Shown here: positions 1 through 8,221 of the stretch, one piece after another
Numbering within the stretch: the first letter of the stretch is position 1
Layout of the letters: each line of letters begins with the position of its first letter
Assembly (NCBI RefSeq): GCF_017104715.1
Contig: NZ_JAAGPI010000052.1
Coordinates: 1 to 54,658, forward strand
Reading direction: 5' to 3'
Length of the DNA stretch: 54,658 nucleotides
From: Burkholderia sp. Ac-20365
GTDB lineage: Bacteria > Pseudomonadota > Gammaproteobacteria > Burkholderiales > Burkholderiaceae
The notes under the pieces: generated by a model
Database searches by the model: none
What the model saw: only the letters and a program-made list of their open reading frames with translations
What the model was told of the DNA's origin: nothing
Made by a program: the position numbers and the translations under genes

Positions 1-127
1 CGGAGGTCAAGAACGGGCGGTGTTAGCCCGCTTTCTTTGCTTACTTTCTTTGCGGCGGCAAAGAAAGTAAGTGCCGCCCCGCACAGGGGCAACGCTTGAA
101 GCACGAAGGCATATCGCGGATGCCAGC
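1..127 (-). repeat. Dispersed 655-bp inverted repeat, copy A (partial, runs off the window)
   Basis: Only the terminal part of one arm is inside the window. It has the type-1 core: TTACTTTCTTTGC (41-53), four loop bases, GCAAAGAAAGTAA (58-70). A GC hairpin GCCCC-GCACA-GGGGC follows (76-90), then the end box CGCGGATGCCAGC (115-127). A type-1 arm on the right means this copy is in the same orientation as copy C. Beyond the end box lies an A/C-rich CCAAA-like tract (about 128-167) that reaches the stop codon of the lytic transglycosylase gene. The same modules recur in five complete copies further right. Confidence 0.9.
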
Positions 128-171
128 ACAAACAAAAACAAACCAAACCAAACCAAAACCAAACCAAGCGC

Positions 172-729
172 CTACCGCCGGTAATACTCAACTCTTTCCA
201 TCACCCGCCGCACATACCGCTGCGTCTCAACATAAGGCGGCACCATTCCACCATACTTCCGAACAGCCGCTTCACCGGCGTTATATGCCGCGAGCGCCAG
301 CGCCACATCCCCATACATAACAAGCAGCGTATCAAGCAATTTCGACCCAGCCACCACATTCTGATAAGGATCAAAGAGATCATCCGCGCCTTGCGCAAGA
401 CCCGTTTTCGGCATCAGCTGCATCAACCCTCTAGCGCCCTTCGGCGACACGGCAAACGGATTGCCGCCCGACTCCACATCGATGACCGCCATCAGCAGCG
501 CGCGATCGACGCCCATGCGCGCCGCTACGGCATCGACAACCGCCGCCCACGCAAGTACCTTCGACAAAGCGCCGCCACGCGCCTCAACCGGCACACCGAA
601 TTCGACGATCAGCGGCCCGCCTGCAGCATCAAGATCCTTCCCCCCTCCGATCACCATCTCGACTGCATGCGCGGCGCCGCCGTTCACAACACACACGAGC
701 GCCATGGCCCACACCGCGCGACACATCAA
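172..729 (-). CDS. Lytic transglycosylase, SLT domain
   Basis: A 185-residue secreted muramidase-like enzyme. Residues 1-22 are a signal peptide ending in AHA. The SLT domain shows the catalytic Glu in the VESGGNP motif (E86), then GLMQLMP (101-107) and AAYNAGE (147-153), the hallmark motifs of the family. Such enzymes cleave peptidoglycan, often to let a secretion or pilus machine cross the wall. The start ATG overlaps the TadE-like gene's stop by four bases (ATGA), so the two are translationally coupled, which suggests service to a tad-type pilus. A second ATG directly follows the first. The gene is the last of a four-gene operon, and repeat copy A begins directly after its stop. Confidence 0.85.
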   Translation of the reverse strand: MMCRAVWAMALVCVVNGGAAHAVEMVIGGGKDLDAAGGPLIVEFGVPVEARGGALSKVLAWAAVVDAVAARMGVDRALLMAVIDVESGGNPFAVSPKGARGLMQLMPKTGLAQGADDLFDPYQNVVAGSKLLDTLLVMYGDVALALAAYNAGEAAVRKYGGMVPPYVETQRYVRRVMERVEYYRR

Positions 730-1490
730 CGCTCAACTGCCAAATCAGCCACACTCGCACCATCCACGCGAAACGGCGACTGCATCCGCACGATCGCCTC
801 CGATTCCAGCGCAATGGGCCACCGCTGGCTCTTCCAACCGTCCGCAAGCGTCGTCCTGCACACACTGTCGGGTCGCTTCGGCGAGCCATAACTATCGACA
901 TCAGCGTCCGCAGGCTCGCGCGAAAACACCCCGTTCGCCGCGATATTGCCAATCACGTTCGTCGCGTAGTACAGCACCTTGTTCACGACAGGCACGATCA
1001 GATCGAAGCAATAGTGCACACGCACCTTCAGCAGATTCGCGTCCTGCACGTTCACATCCGATTCCACGCCGTGCGCTATGTCGCGATACATCAGCATGTC
1101 GTTGGGGATCTCATCGTACGTGGCACTTTCAGCAGGATAAAAGCGCGGTCGCGCGAAATCGCGCATCATCGCAGCCGTCGGGTTGACTACTTCGATCGAC
1201 GCCATCTCGTTCGCCGCCTCGCGTGCCGCAAGCATCGCAGCCTGCACACCCGTGGCGTCGGCATGCCGCGCATACAGCGGCGCGAGCCCGCGTGCGAGCC
1301 CTGTGCGCATCGTGTCCATCGATCCATGATTGACAGCCCCTTCGCGCGCCGCTTCGAGTACCGCAACATCCAGCGTCGACTTCGCCTGATACAGCAGCAC
1401 GAACTGCACGATCGCAAAACCGAAGAACAACAGCAACGGTGCGACGACGAGAAACTCCGTCATTCCCTGCCCCATCATCCGGCGCTTCAT
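726..1490 (-). CDS. TadE/TadG-like pseudopilin family protein
   Basis: A 254-residue protein with an N-terminal hydrophobic segment (about residues 9-31) preceded by a short basic, Gly-containing leader and an acidic Glu near the start of the helix (GMTEFLVV). This is the TadE/G minor-pseudopilin layout. The remainder is a periplasmic domain with few cysteines. The chosen ATG at 1490 makes an ATGA overlap with the preceding DUF192 gene; an upstream in-frame start at 1505 would overlap more and looks worse. TadE/TadG proteins are processed by a prepilin peptidase and are needed for Flp pilus assembly. Core tad genes are not visible here, so membership in a tad locus is inferred. Confidence 0.75.
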   Translation of the reverse strand: MKRRMMGQGMTEFLVVAPLLLFFGFAIVQFVLLYQAKSTLDVAVLEAAREGAVNHGSMDTMRTGLARGLAPLYARHADATGVQAAMLAAREAANEMASIEVVNPTAAMMRDFARPRFYPAESATYDEIPNDMLMYRDIAHGVESDVNVQDANLLKVRVHYCFDLIVPVVNKVLYYATNVIGNIAANGVFSREPADADVDSYGSPKRPDSVCRTTLADGWKSQRWPIALESEAIVRMQSPFRVDGASVADLAVER

Positions 1491-1837
1491 GCCGATGCCC
1501 TCCACTCAAGCGTGTCGCCGACATCGATACGCAACGCCCTTACCGCATGCGCACTCATTTCCAGCACGGCCCGCGCACGCCAGCAAACGAGCATGCGCGC
1601 TCGCCCCACATCGCGATGAATCGACAGCACACGCCCGCGTCGATCGATAAAGATCACGTCGAGCGGGAAACGCATGCCGAACGTATGCACCGCGTTGCAC
1701 GGTTCGAGCCACAACGCGCGATTGGCGGCGAGATCGCAACGCCCCAGCAATCCGCGCATTCTTTCGATCGCTCTGTTAGTCACTTCGACACAAACATCAA
1801 TGGGCTCGCCGCGATGAACCAGACGCGCGTGCTTCAT
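1487..1837 (-). CDS. DUF192 family protein
   Basis: A 116-residue protein of the DUF192 family, recognisable by the run around residues 25-75 (MRGLLGR, ALWLEPCNAVHTFGM, DVIFIDRRGRVLSI). The biochemical role of the family is unknown. It lacks an obvious signal peptide, whereas some family members are exported. It is embedded in an operon by ATGA overlaps at both ends: its start overlaps the response-regulator stop (1834-1837) and its stop overlaps the TadE-like start (1487-1490). The coupling implies a function linked to the pilus or secretion genes; that link is inference. Confidence 0.8.
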   Translation of the reverse strand: MKHARLVHRGEPIDVCVEVTNRAIERMRGLLGRCDLAANRALWLEPCNAVHTFGMRFPLDVIFIDRRGRVLSIHRDVGRARMLVCWRARAVLEMSAHAVRALRIDVGDTLEWRASA

Positions 1838-2247
1838 AGCAGGCCTTCCTGCAAGAACTTCATTGCGATCGGGAACACGCTGTAGCCCGACATCACCGCC
1901 TCGACGCTGCGCATGATTTCCTTCACGTCCTGCGACTTGCTGATGAAACCTTGCGCGCCTGCACGCATCACCCGCGAAACGAAAGTGGACGCGTCGTGAC
2001 TCGACAGGATCAGCACGCGCATGGCGGGATGCGCGGCTTTCAGTCGCGCGAGTACATCGAGGCCATTTATACGCGGAATATCCAGATCGAGAATGATGAG
2101 ATCAGGCGCAAATTGACGGGCCATTTCCAATGCCGACTGACCATTGTCTGCTTCAAACACTTCCTGGGTGCCGAGCAATTGCAACAAATGCGTTTTGATA
2201 ACGAGACGAAATGCGGGATGATCGTCCACGATTAGAATAGAAGCCAA
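1834..2247 (-). CDS. Receiver-only response regulator (no output domain)
   Basis: A CheY-like receiver with all key residues: the acidic pair D8-D9 (VDDH), phosphoacceptor D54 (IILDLDIP), S82/S83 (LILSSHD) and K104 (FISKSQD). Its sequence style is that of NarL/FixJ-type regulators, but it stops about 30 residues after the conserved Lys, so the usual LuxR-type helix-turn-helix is absent. The TTG start at 2247 is preferred because GGAGAA lies eight bases upstream; a GTG at 2301 would add 18 residues. The stop overlaps the DUF192 start (ATGA), and the HTH is not hidden in another frame there. It may act through protein-protein contact in pilus control. Confidence 0.8.
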   Translation of the reverse strand: MASILIVDDHPAFRLVIKTHLLQLLGTQEVFEADNGQSALEMARQFAPDLIILDLDIPRINGLDVLARLKAAHPAMRVLILSSHDASTFVSRVMRAGAQGFISKSQDVKEIMRSVEAVMSGYSVFPIAMKFLQEGLL

Positions 2248-2301
2248 CTGCTGTTCTCCAGATTTTCTTTTCTGATTCGCATGCTGTTGCCGCTGAAACA
2301 C

Positions 2302-2598
2302 GGCATGTTTGCCGACTACGCGCCTATTTACAGCGATAATTCTAATTCAATATTGCTTCACTCATTATGCGGAATATTCTGCATTCCGTATTTTCTTCAC
2401 TTAATTTCCTTCGCTAATTCGTTATTCCACTCCGGATAATGCTCGCGGCATGAAAGAGTAAATCCGGTAGGCTAAAACTTTCTCTCGCATGAGAACGCGC
2501 GGCCAGTCGATGGCGTCGATCCGCACCGTGGCGGCGTCGAGGCAGGTTGCCGCACCTCAGGTAAACCCGCTTGAATTTAACTAACTCGTCAATTAAGC
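2302..2598. promoter_or_regulatory. AT-rich divergent promoter region
   Basis: This spacer separates the minus-strand regulator/pilus operon from the plus-strand TetR/exporter operon and is clearly more AT-rich than the surrounding DNA, most so at 2330-2480. It contains inverted CGGAAT (2370-2375) and ATTCCG (2383-2388) around a GAATATTC core, a possible operator. No promoter could be fixed with confidence. The low GC could also favour binding by a nucleoid silencer of the H-NS or MvaT type, as is common at pilus loci; that is inference. Confidence 0.5.
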
Positions 2599-2607
2599 TT
2601 GGCGCCT

Positions 2608-3330
2608 ATGAACACCAGACGTCAAACGGCCAAACCGCGCGGGCGCCGCCCCGCCGTCGAGAATTTCGACGTGCGCGAGCATCTGCTCGACACTGCCACC
2701 CGCCTCTTTTCCGAACGCGGCATCGCGGCCACCACGGTCGCGCAGATCGCCGCGGCGGCCGAGGTCACGTCCGCGCTCGTGCACTATTACTTCACGAACC
2801 GCGAGACGCTGCTCGATGCGATCGTCGAAGAGCGGCTTGCGCCGTCGGTCGCGTTTGTGTGGAGCGCTGCGGGAGATGCGTCGGACGACGACCCGTTCGT
2901 GATGGTCGGCGAGTTCGTCTCGCGGCTGTTCGACGTGACGGGCCGCATGCCCTGGCTGCCGCCGCTGTGGCTGCGCGAGGTCGTGAACGAAGGCGGCATG
3001 CTGCGCGACCGGATGGTTACACGCATTCCATTCGACAACATCAAACGCTTCGGCGCGCGCATCAAGACGGCACAGCTTGCAGGCGCGGTGAACTCCGAAC
3101 TCGACGCGTTGCTGATGTTCAACTCGCTGTTCGCGCTCGTGATGCTGCCGCAAGCGGCCGCAAAGATGTGGCAAAGCATTCGCGGCTTTCCAGCCATCGA
3201 GCGCGACACGCTGCAGCGGCACGTTACCGCCTTGCTGCTCGGTGGCATGAATCCGCCGGCGGCACGCAAGCCGGCCGCCAAGAAGACCTCTGGCGCGCCG
3301 CGCCGTCCATCCACCAGGTCGAGCTCATGA
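2608..3330 (+). CDS. TetR family transcriptional regulator of the exporter operon
   Basis: A 240-residue repressor-type protein. The N-terminal TetR helix-turn-helix spans about residues 25-70 (LLDTATRLFSERGIAATTV, then the recognition region SALVHYYFTNRETLLDAI). The C-terminal half is a variable ligand and dimerisation domain. The tail is rich in Lys, Ala and Pro. The start is ATG 2608; a TTG at 2599 would add three residues and neither has a strong ribosome-binding site. Its stop overlaps the HlyD gene start (ATGA, 3327-3330), so the regulator is the first gene of the efflux operon, the usual layout for a self-regulated, substrate-induced exporter. Confidence 0.88.
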   Translation: MNTRRQTAKPRGRRPAVENFDVREHLLDTATRLFSERGIAATTVAQIAAAAEVTSALVHYYFTNRETLLDAIVEERLAPSVAFVWSAAGDASDDDPFVMVGEFVSRLFDVTGRMPWLPPLWLREVVNEGGMLRDRMVTRIPFDNIKRFGARIKTAQLAGAVNSELDALLMFNSLFALVMLPQAAAKMWQSIRGFPAIERDTLQRHVTALLLGGMNPPAARKPAAKKTSGAPRRPSTRSSS

Positions 3331-4301
3331 AGCACTTCCGTCCATTCAGGGCCGCCGTACGGCTTGTCGCCGCGTTCATCGCATGCGGCGCGCTTGCCGC
3401 GTGCTCGCATCGCACCGACAACACGTGGCAAGGCTATGTCGAAGGCGAATTCGTGTATCTGGGCTCGTCGCAATCGGGCAAGCTGACGCAGCTCGACGTC
3501 GCGCGCGGCGACCAGATCGGCGCGAGCGCACCCGTTTTCGCGCTCGAATCCGTCGATGAAACGGCGGCGCTGCAACAGGCACAGCAACAGCTCGCCGCCG
3601 CCCGTGCGCAGCTCGCGGACATCCAGACAGGCAAGCGGCCGCCCGAAGTCGACGTCACGAAGGCCCAGCTTGCGCAGGCCGTGGCCAACGCACGCAAGGC
3701 AACGCTGCAATTGACGCGCGACGAAGCGCAGTATCGCGTGGGTGGCATTCCGAAAGGCCAGCTCGACGATACGCGCGCGGCCGCCGACGCCGCCAACGCA
3801 CAGGTGCGCGAGCTGACGCGCGAAGTCGAGGTGGCGCGCTTGCCCGGACGCTCGCAACAACTGCTCGCGCAGTCCGCGCAAGTCGAAGCGGCGCAGGCGG
3901 CCGTCGCGAAGGCGCAATGGAAGCTCGACCAGAAGCGTGTGAGCGCGCCAGCCAAAGGCCGCGTGTACGACACGCTGTATCGAGTCGGCGAATGGGTGCA
4001 GGCTGGCAGTCCCGTCGTGCAACTGCTGCCGCCGCAAAACGTGAAGGTGCGTTTTTTCGTGCCCGAAACCGTGGTCGGTTCGCTCACGCCGGGCCGCGCG
4101 CTCACGGTTCATTGCGACGGCTGCGCGTCGGACATCGACGCGAAGATCACTTACGTGTCGAGTTCGGCGGAATACACGCCGCCCGTGATCTACAGCAACG
4201 AGAGCCGCGCGAAGCTGGTCTTCATGATCGAAGCGCATCCGTCCGTCGACGACGCGCCGCGGCTGCATCCGGGCCAGCCGGTATCGGTGACCTTGCGATG
4301 A
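3327..4301 (+). CDS. HlyD-family periplasmic adaptor lipoprotein of an ABC exporter
   Basis: A 324-residue membrane-fusion protein. A lipoprotein signal ends in LAAC with the acylated Cys at residue 26. A biotinyl-lipoyl-like half (YLGSSQSGKLTQLDVARGDQI) is followed by a long alpha-helical hairpin (about 70-195, rich in Ala/Gln/Lys heptads), the second lipoyl half and a beta-barrel region. It resembles YbhG/EmrA-type adaptors that link an inner-membrane transporter to a TolC-like channel. It is coupled to the TetR gene upstream and to the ATPase gene downstream by ATGA overlaps. The substrate is unknown. Confidence 0.88.
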   Translation: MKHFRPFRAAVRLVAAFIACGALAACSHRTDNTWQGYVEGEFVYLGSSQSGKLTQLDVARGDQIGASAPVFALESVDETAALQQAQQQLAAARAQLADIQTGKRPPEVDVTKAQLAQAVANARKATLQLTRDEAQYRVGGIPKGQLDDTRAAADAANAQVRELTREVEVARLPGRSQQLLAQSAQVEAAQAAVAKAQWKLDQKRVSAPAKGRVYDTLYRVGEWVQAGSPVVQLLPPQNVKVRFFVPETVVGSLTPGRALTVHCDGCASDIDAKITYVSSSAEYTPPVIYSNESRAKLVFMIEAHPSVDDAPRLHPGQPVSVTLR

Positions 4302-5254
4302 GTACGCAGCGAGGCCCGACCGACCGCACGCTCGCGATCGACGTGCACAACCTCAACAAGCACTTCGGCGACAAGCACGTCGTCAACGACGTATCGCTGC
4401 AGGTCGCGCATGGCGAGATCTTTGGCTTTCTCGGTCCGAACGGCAGCGGCAAGACAACCTCGATCCGCCTGATGTGCGGCCTGCTTACGCCGGATTCCGG
4501 CAGCGGCACCTGCCTCGGCTACGACATCGTGCGCGAGAGCGCGCAGATCAAACGCAACGTCGGCTACATGACGCAGCGCTTCTCGTACTGGGAAGACATG
4601 ACGATCCGCGAGAACCTCGATTTCGTCGCGCGCATCTATCAGATGCGCGACCGCAAGGAGAAGGTGGATCGCGCGCTCGAAACGCTCGGCTTGCAGACGC
4701 GGGCAGACCAGATGACAGGCGCGCTGTCGGGCGGCTGGAAACAGCGGCTTGCGCTCGCCGCATGCATGCTGCACGAGCCGAAATTGCTGCTGCTCGACGA
4801 ACCGACGGCAGGCGTCGATCCAACAGCACGGCGCGACTTCTGGGAAGAACTGCATCGGTTGGCGGCGCAAGGCATTTCGGTGCTGGTCAGCACGCACTAC
4901 ATGGACGAAGCGGAGCGCTGCCACAAGCTCGCGTATATCGCGTACGGCAAGCTGCTCGCGCAAGGCACCGCGCAGCAGGTAATCGAATCGCAGGCGCTCG
5001 CCACGTGGTCCATTCACGGCGAGCATCTGAGCGATCTGTCCGAGCGCCTGCGCAAGACGCCCGGTGTGGATCAGACCGTCGTCTTCGGCTCCGCGCTGCA
5101 CGCGAGCGGCCACGATCACGATGCGCTCGAAAAGGCTATCCGGCAGGTCACTTCCGGCTTGCCTGTGCGGATCGAGCCGATCGCCACGGGCCTTGAAGAC
5201 GTCTTCATCTACATGATGGGCCGCTCGGCCGATAACTACGGAAAAGTATCGTGA
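4298..5254 (+). CDS. ABC exporter ATP-binding protein
   Basis: A 318-residue single-domain ABC ATPase of the ABC-2/YbhF type. Visible motifs are Walker A GPNGSGKTT, a Q-loop (VGYMTQRFSYWEDMT), signature LSGGWKQR, Walker B LLLLDEPTAGVDP and the switch His in STHYMDEAERC. The C-terminal 90 residues form the regulatory extension common to this group. It would energise drug or lipid export with the permease encoded next. The start ATG overlaps the HlyD stop, and its own TGA overlaps the permease GTG. YbhF-like proteins often carry two fused ATPase domains; here there is one, so a homodimer is expected. Confidence 0.9.
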   Translation: MSTQRGPTDRTLAIDVHNLNKHFGDKHVVNDVSLQVAHGEIFGFLGPNGSGKTTSIRLMCGLLTPDSGSGTCLGYDIVRESAQIKRNVGYMTQRFSYWEDMTIRENLDFVARIYQMRDRKEKVDRALETLGLQTRADQMTGALSGGWKQRLALAACMLHEPKLLLLDEPTAGVDPTARRDFWEELHRLAAQGISVLVSTHYMDEAERCHKLAYIAYGKLLAQGTAQQVIESQALATWSIHGEHLSDLSERLRKTPGVDQTVVFGSALHASGHDHDALEKAIRQVTSGLPVRIEPIATGLEDVFIYMMGRSADNYGKVS

Positions 5255-6387
5255 ACCGCCTGTTTTCCGTGACGCGCTGGTGGGGCATCGTTCTGAAGGA
5301 GTTCATCCAGCTGCGGCGCGACCGCATTACGTTTGGCATGATCGTCGGCTTGCCGATTCTGCAGCTCGCACTGTTCGGCTTCGCGATCAACACCGACCCG
5401 AAGCATCTGCGCACAGCCGTTGTCATCAGCGAGCAAAGCCAGTTCTCGCGCAGCTTCGTCGCGGCGATGAAGAACTCGGACTACTTTCATATCGTCGATA
5501 CGCTGCCCGATGACGCTGCAGCACGCGAAGCACTGGCACGCGGCGACGTGACCTTCGTCGTGTCGATTCCCGTCGACTTCTCGCGGCGACTGTTGCGCGG
5601 CGAACGGCCCGCGCTACTCGTCGAAGCCGACGCCACCGATCCGACCGCAACACAGGCACCGCTTGCCGCGCTGCCCGGTCTCGTGCAATCGGTTGCGGAC
5701 AAGGACATCACCGGCCCGCTCGCGCATCTGAACGGCGCGCCCGCGGCGTTCGACGTGCAGATCCACAAGCTGTACAACCCCGAAGGCATCACGCAATACA
5801 ACGTCGTCCCCGGCCTGATGGGCACGATCCTCACGCTGACGATGGTTATGATGACGGGCCTCGCGATGACGCGCGAACGCGAGCGCGGCACGATGGAAAA
5901 CCTGCTCGCGACGCCCGTGCTGCCGATCGAAGTGATCGCCGGCAAGCTCGTGCCGTATATCGCGATCGGGCTCGTGCAGGCGTCGATCATTCTGGCCGCG
6001 GCGCGCTATGTATTCAATGTGCCGTTCGTCGGCAGCCTGGTGGCGCTGTATGTCGCCGCGCTGCTGTTTATTGCGGCGAACCTGACGGTGGGCATCACGC
6101 TGTCGTCAATTGCGCAAAACCAGTTGCAGGCGATGCAACTCACCATCTTCTACTTTCTGCCGAGCCTGCTGCTGTCAGGCTTCATGTTCCCGTTCGCGGG
6201 CATGCCCGTGTGGGCGCAATGGATCGGCAACCTGCTGCCGCTGACGTACTTCAACCGGCTGGTGCGCGGGATTCTGCTCAAAGGCAATGGCTGGGTGGAG
6301 CTGTGGCCGTCGGTGTGGCCCGTCGCGATCTTCACCGTCGTCGTGTTGGCCATTGCGGTGCGCTTCTATCGGCGCACGCTGGATTAG
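5251..6387 (+). CDS. ABC-2 type exporter permease
   Basis: A 378-residue inner-membrane protein of the YbhS/YbhR family. There is one N-terminal membrane helix (about 25-47), a large periplasmic domain (about 50-170) and five C-terminal helices. The conserved stretch MTREREREGTMENLLATP-like segment lies near residue 205-225, typical of ABC-2 permeases. Translation starts at GTG 5251, whose TGA neighbour is the stop of the ATPase gene (GTGA overlap). Many related operons have two permease genes; only one is present here, implying a homodimeric channel. Confidence 0.88.
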   Translation: MNRLFSVTRWWGIVLKEFIQLRRDRITFGMIVGLPILQLALFGFAINTDPKHLRTAVVISEQSQFSRSFVAAMKNSDYFHIVDTLPDDAAAREALARGDVTFVVSIPVDFSRRLLRGERPALLVEADATDPTATQAPLAALPGLVQSVADKDITGPLAHLNGAPAAFDVQIHKLYNPEGITQYNVVPGLMGTILTLTMVMMTGLAMTRERERGTMENLLATPVLPIEVIAGKLVPYIAIGLVQASIILAAARYVFNVPFVGSLVALYVAALLFIAANLTVGITLSSIAQNQLQAMQLTIFYFLPSLLLSGFMFPFAGMPVWAQWIGNLLPLTYFNRLVRGILLKGNGWVELWPSVWPVAIFTVVVLAIAVRFYRRTLD

Positions 6388-6398
6388 GAGATTCGACG

Positions 6399-7853
6399 AT
6401 GAAACACTATGTGCTGCTGTCCGCACTTGCGCTGTGCGGCTGTGCCGTCGGCCCCGACTTTCATGCACCTGCTGCACCCGATGTAACGTCATACACGCGT
6501 GACGCGCAGCCCACTGCCACACAAGCCGCAGGGACCACGCAAACGCTCGTCGCAGCAAATAGTGCGCTGCCAGAGTGGTGGACGCAGTTTCGTTCGGACG
6601 CGTTGAACCATCTGGTCGACACGGCGCTGCAACACAGCCCGACACTCGATGAAGCGCGCGCAAAGCTCGTCGAAGCGCGCGAGAACTACGTCGCGCAGGC
6701 AGGCGCGACAGAGTTTCCTGCAATCGATGCGAAACTGTCCGGCACGCGCCAGAAGGTCAATCCCGCTGCGTTCGGCATTCCCAACGTGCCGAATACGGGG
6801 CCGTTCACGCTGTTCAATGCGTCGGTGACAGTGTCGTATGCACTCGATGTTTTCGGCGGCAACCGGCGCGCGCTCGAAGCGCTGCTCGCACAAGTCGATT
6901 ACCAGACTTATGAACTCGATGCGGCGCGGCTTTCGTTGGCGGGCAATGTCGTGTCGACGGCGATCCGGCGCGCGTCGCTGCAACAGCAACTCGCGCTGAC
7001 GCAGCAACTCGCCGACGCGCAGGCGAAGCAGTTGACGATAGTCGAAGGCCGCTACGCGGCGGGCGGCGTCGCGCAACTCGATGTGCGCACGCAGCGCACG
7101 CTGCTCGCGCAGACACGCGCGCAGATTCCGCCGCTCACGACGCAACTCGCGCAAGCCGATCATCAACTGGCAATTCTGCTCGGCGTTGCGCCGTCGCAAG
7201 CGGATTTCAACGACATCACGCTCGATGCACTGCATCTGCCCGATACCGTCCCCGTCACATTGCCGTCGACACTCGCGCGTGAACGGCCCGACATTCGTGC
7301 TTCGGAAGCATTGCTGCATCAGGCAAGCGCGAATGTCGGCGTGGCGACGGCGAATCTGTATCCGCAGTTCGTCGTGTCGGCGGGAATTGGGTCGGAACGC
7401 ACGCGGATCGAAGATGTCGTCAATGGCATGAACATCTGGAACCTCGGTCTCAATCTGACTCAGCCGATCTTTCACGGTGGCGAACTGCGCGCGAAGAAGC
7501 GTGCCGCGCAGGCTGCTTATGATGCAGCTTTCGCGGCGTATCGACAGACGGTTTTGCAGGCGCTTCAACAAGTGGCCGACACGCTGCACGCATTGAACGA
7601 CGACGCGAGCGAACTGAAGGCGCGCGACGAAGCGGCGACAGAAGCACAAGCGAGCGTCGCGACCGCGCAGGCGCAGTATGCGGCGGGCGGCGTCAGTCAG
7701 TTTGGGTTGATCGATACGCAACGTCAGGCGTTGCAGACGGCGCTCGACCGGACGCGTGCGCAGGCCGATCGGCTTGTGGATACGGCAGCGTTGTTTCAGG
7801 CGTTGGGTGGGATGACACCGGCTGTATCGTCCGATCAGACTGCGACGCGCTAG
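6399..7853 (+). CDS. Outer-membrane efflux lipoprotein, NodT/OprM family
   Basis: A 484-residue TolC-like channel protein. The lipoprotein signal ends LCGC with Cys15, followed by the family's typical VGPDFHAP start. Two repeated outer-membrane-efflux domains follow, each with the long helix and ALLAQVDYQTYELDAARLSLA-like region; the signature WW.QF segment (PEWWTQFRSDAL) is near residue 55. It completes the tripartite pump with the adaptor, ATPase and permease. The spacing to the permease stop is 11 bases with TAGGAG as a clear ribosome-binding site. A strong intrinsic terminator follows 11 bases after the stop codon. Confidence 0.9.
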   Translation: MKHYVLLSALALCGCAVGPDFHAPAAPDVTSYTRDAQPTATQAAGTTQTLVAANSALPEWWTQFRSDALNHLVDTALQHSPTLDEARAKLVEARENYVAQAGATEFPAIDAKLSGTRQKVNPAAFGIPNVPNTGPFTLFNASVTVSYALDVFGGNRRALEALLAQVDYQTYELDAARLSLAGNVVSTAIRRASLQQQLALTQQLADAQAKQLTIVEGRYAAGGVAQLDVRTQRTLLAQTRAQIPPLTTQLAQADHQLAILLGVAPSQADFNDITLDALHLPDTVPVTLPSTLARERPDIRASEALLHQASANVGVATANLYPQFVVSAGIGSERTRIEDVVNGMNIWNLGLNLTQPIFHGGELRAKKRAAQAAYDAAFAAYRQTVLQALQQVADTLHALNDDASELKARDEAATEAQASVATAQAQYAAGGVSQFGLIDTQRQALQTALDRTRAQADRLVDTAALFQALGGMTPAVSSDQTATR

Positions 7854-7864
7854 TGTCAGAAACG

Positions 7865-7894
7865 ACAAACCCGGCTTCGGCCGGGTTTGTTTTT
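7865..7894 (+). terminator. Rho-independent terminator after the exporter operon
   Basis: A perfect 11-bp stem ACAAACCCGGC / GCCGGGTTTGT closes a TTCG tetraloop (7876-7879) and is followed by TTTT. It lies between two convergent genes, the exporter channel and the GlsB-like protein. Its A-rich left foot means it may also work, less strongly, for the minus-strand transcript. Confidence 0.88.
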
Positions 7895-7902
7895 CGTCAG
7901 TG

Positions 7903-8154
7903 TTATCGACGCCGGAACAACCGGATGACGAACAGGAGGATCACCGCGCCGATGAAGGCCGTGATCGTCGAGCCAATCCATCCGCTACCCAGCGAGATGT
8001 GCAACGCGCCCGACAACCAACCGCCGATGAACGCGCCCGCAATGCCAACCACGATATCGAGCAGCACGCCAAAACCGCTTCCCGCCACCAGCACGCTCGC
8101 GAGCCAGCCCGCGACACAGCCGATAATCAGCCATGCAATGATTCCGTGTTCCAT
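7903..8154 (-). CDS. GlsB/YeaQ/YmgE family small membrane protein
   Basis: An 83-residue, very hydrophobic, Gly-rich protein with three predicted membrane helices and the family layout (IIAWLIIGCVAGWLAS near the start, then DIVVGIAGAFIGGWL, and a basic RLFRRR end). The family is called transglycosylase-associated or stress-response membrane protein; the molecular function is unknown. It is monocistronic and converges on the exporter operon. Confidence 0.88.
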   Translation of the reverse strand: MEHGIIAWLIIGCVAGWLASVLVAGSGFGVLLDIVVGIAGAFIGGWLSGALHISLGSGWIGSTITAFIGAVILLFVIRLFRRR

Positions 8155-8221
8155 AGTTTTCTCAGGTTTCCACTGTGATTGATAGGAACGCTATTTTTAA
8201 CGCATTGCTCAATCGACAATG

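Noticed and set aside
2571..3326. N-terminal extension of the HlyD frame through the TetR gene
   Set aside because: The extension is an out-of-frame reading of the TetR gene; the lipoprotein signal and ATGA overlap fix the start at 3327.
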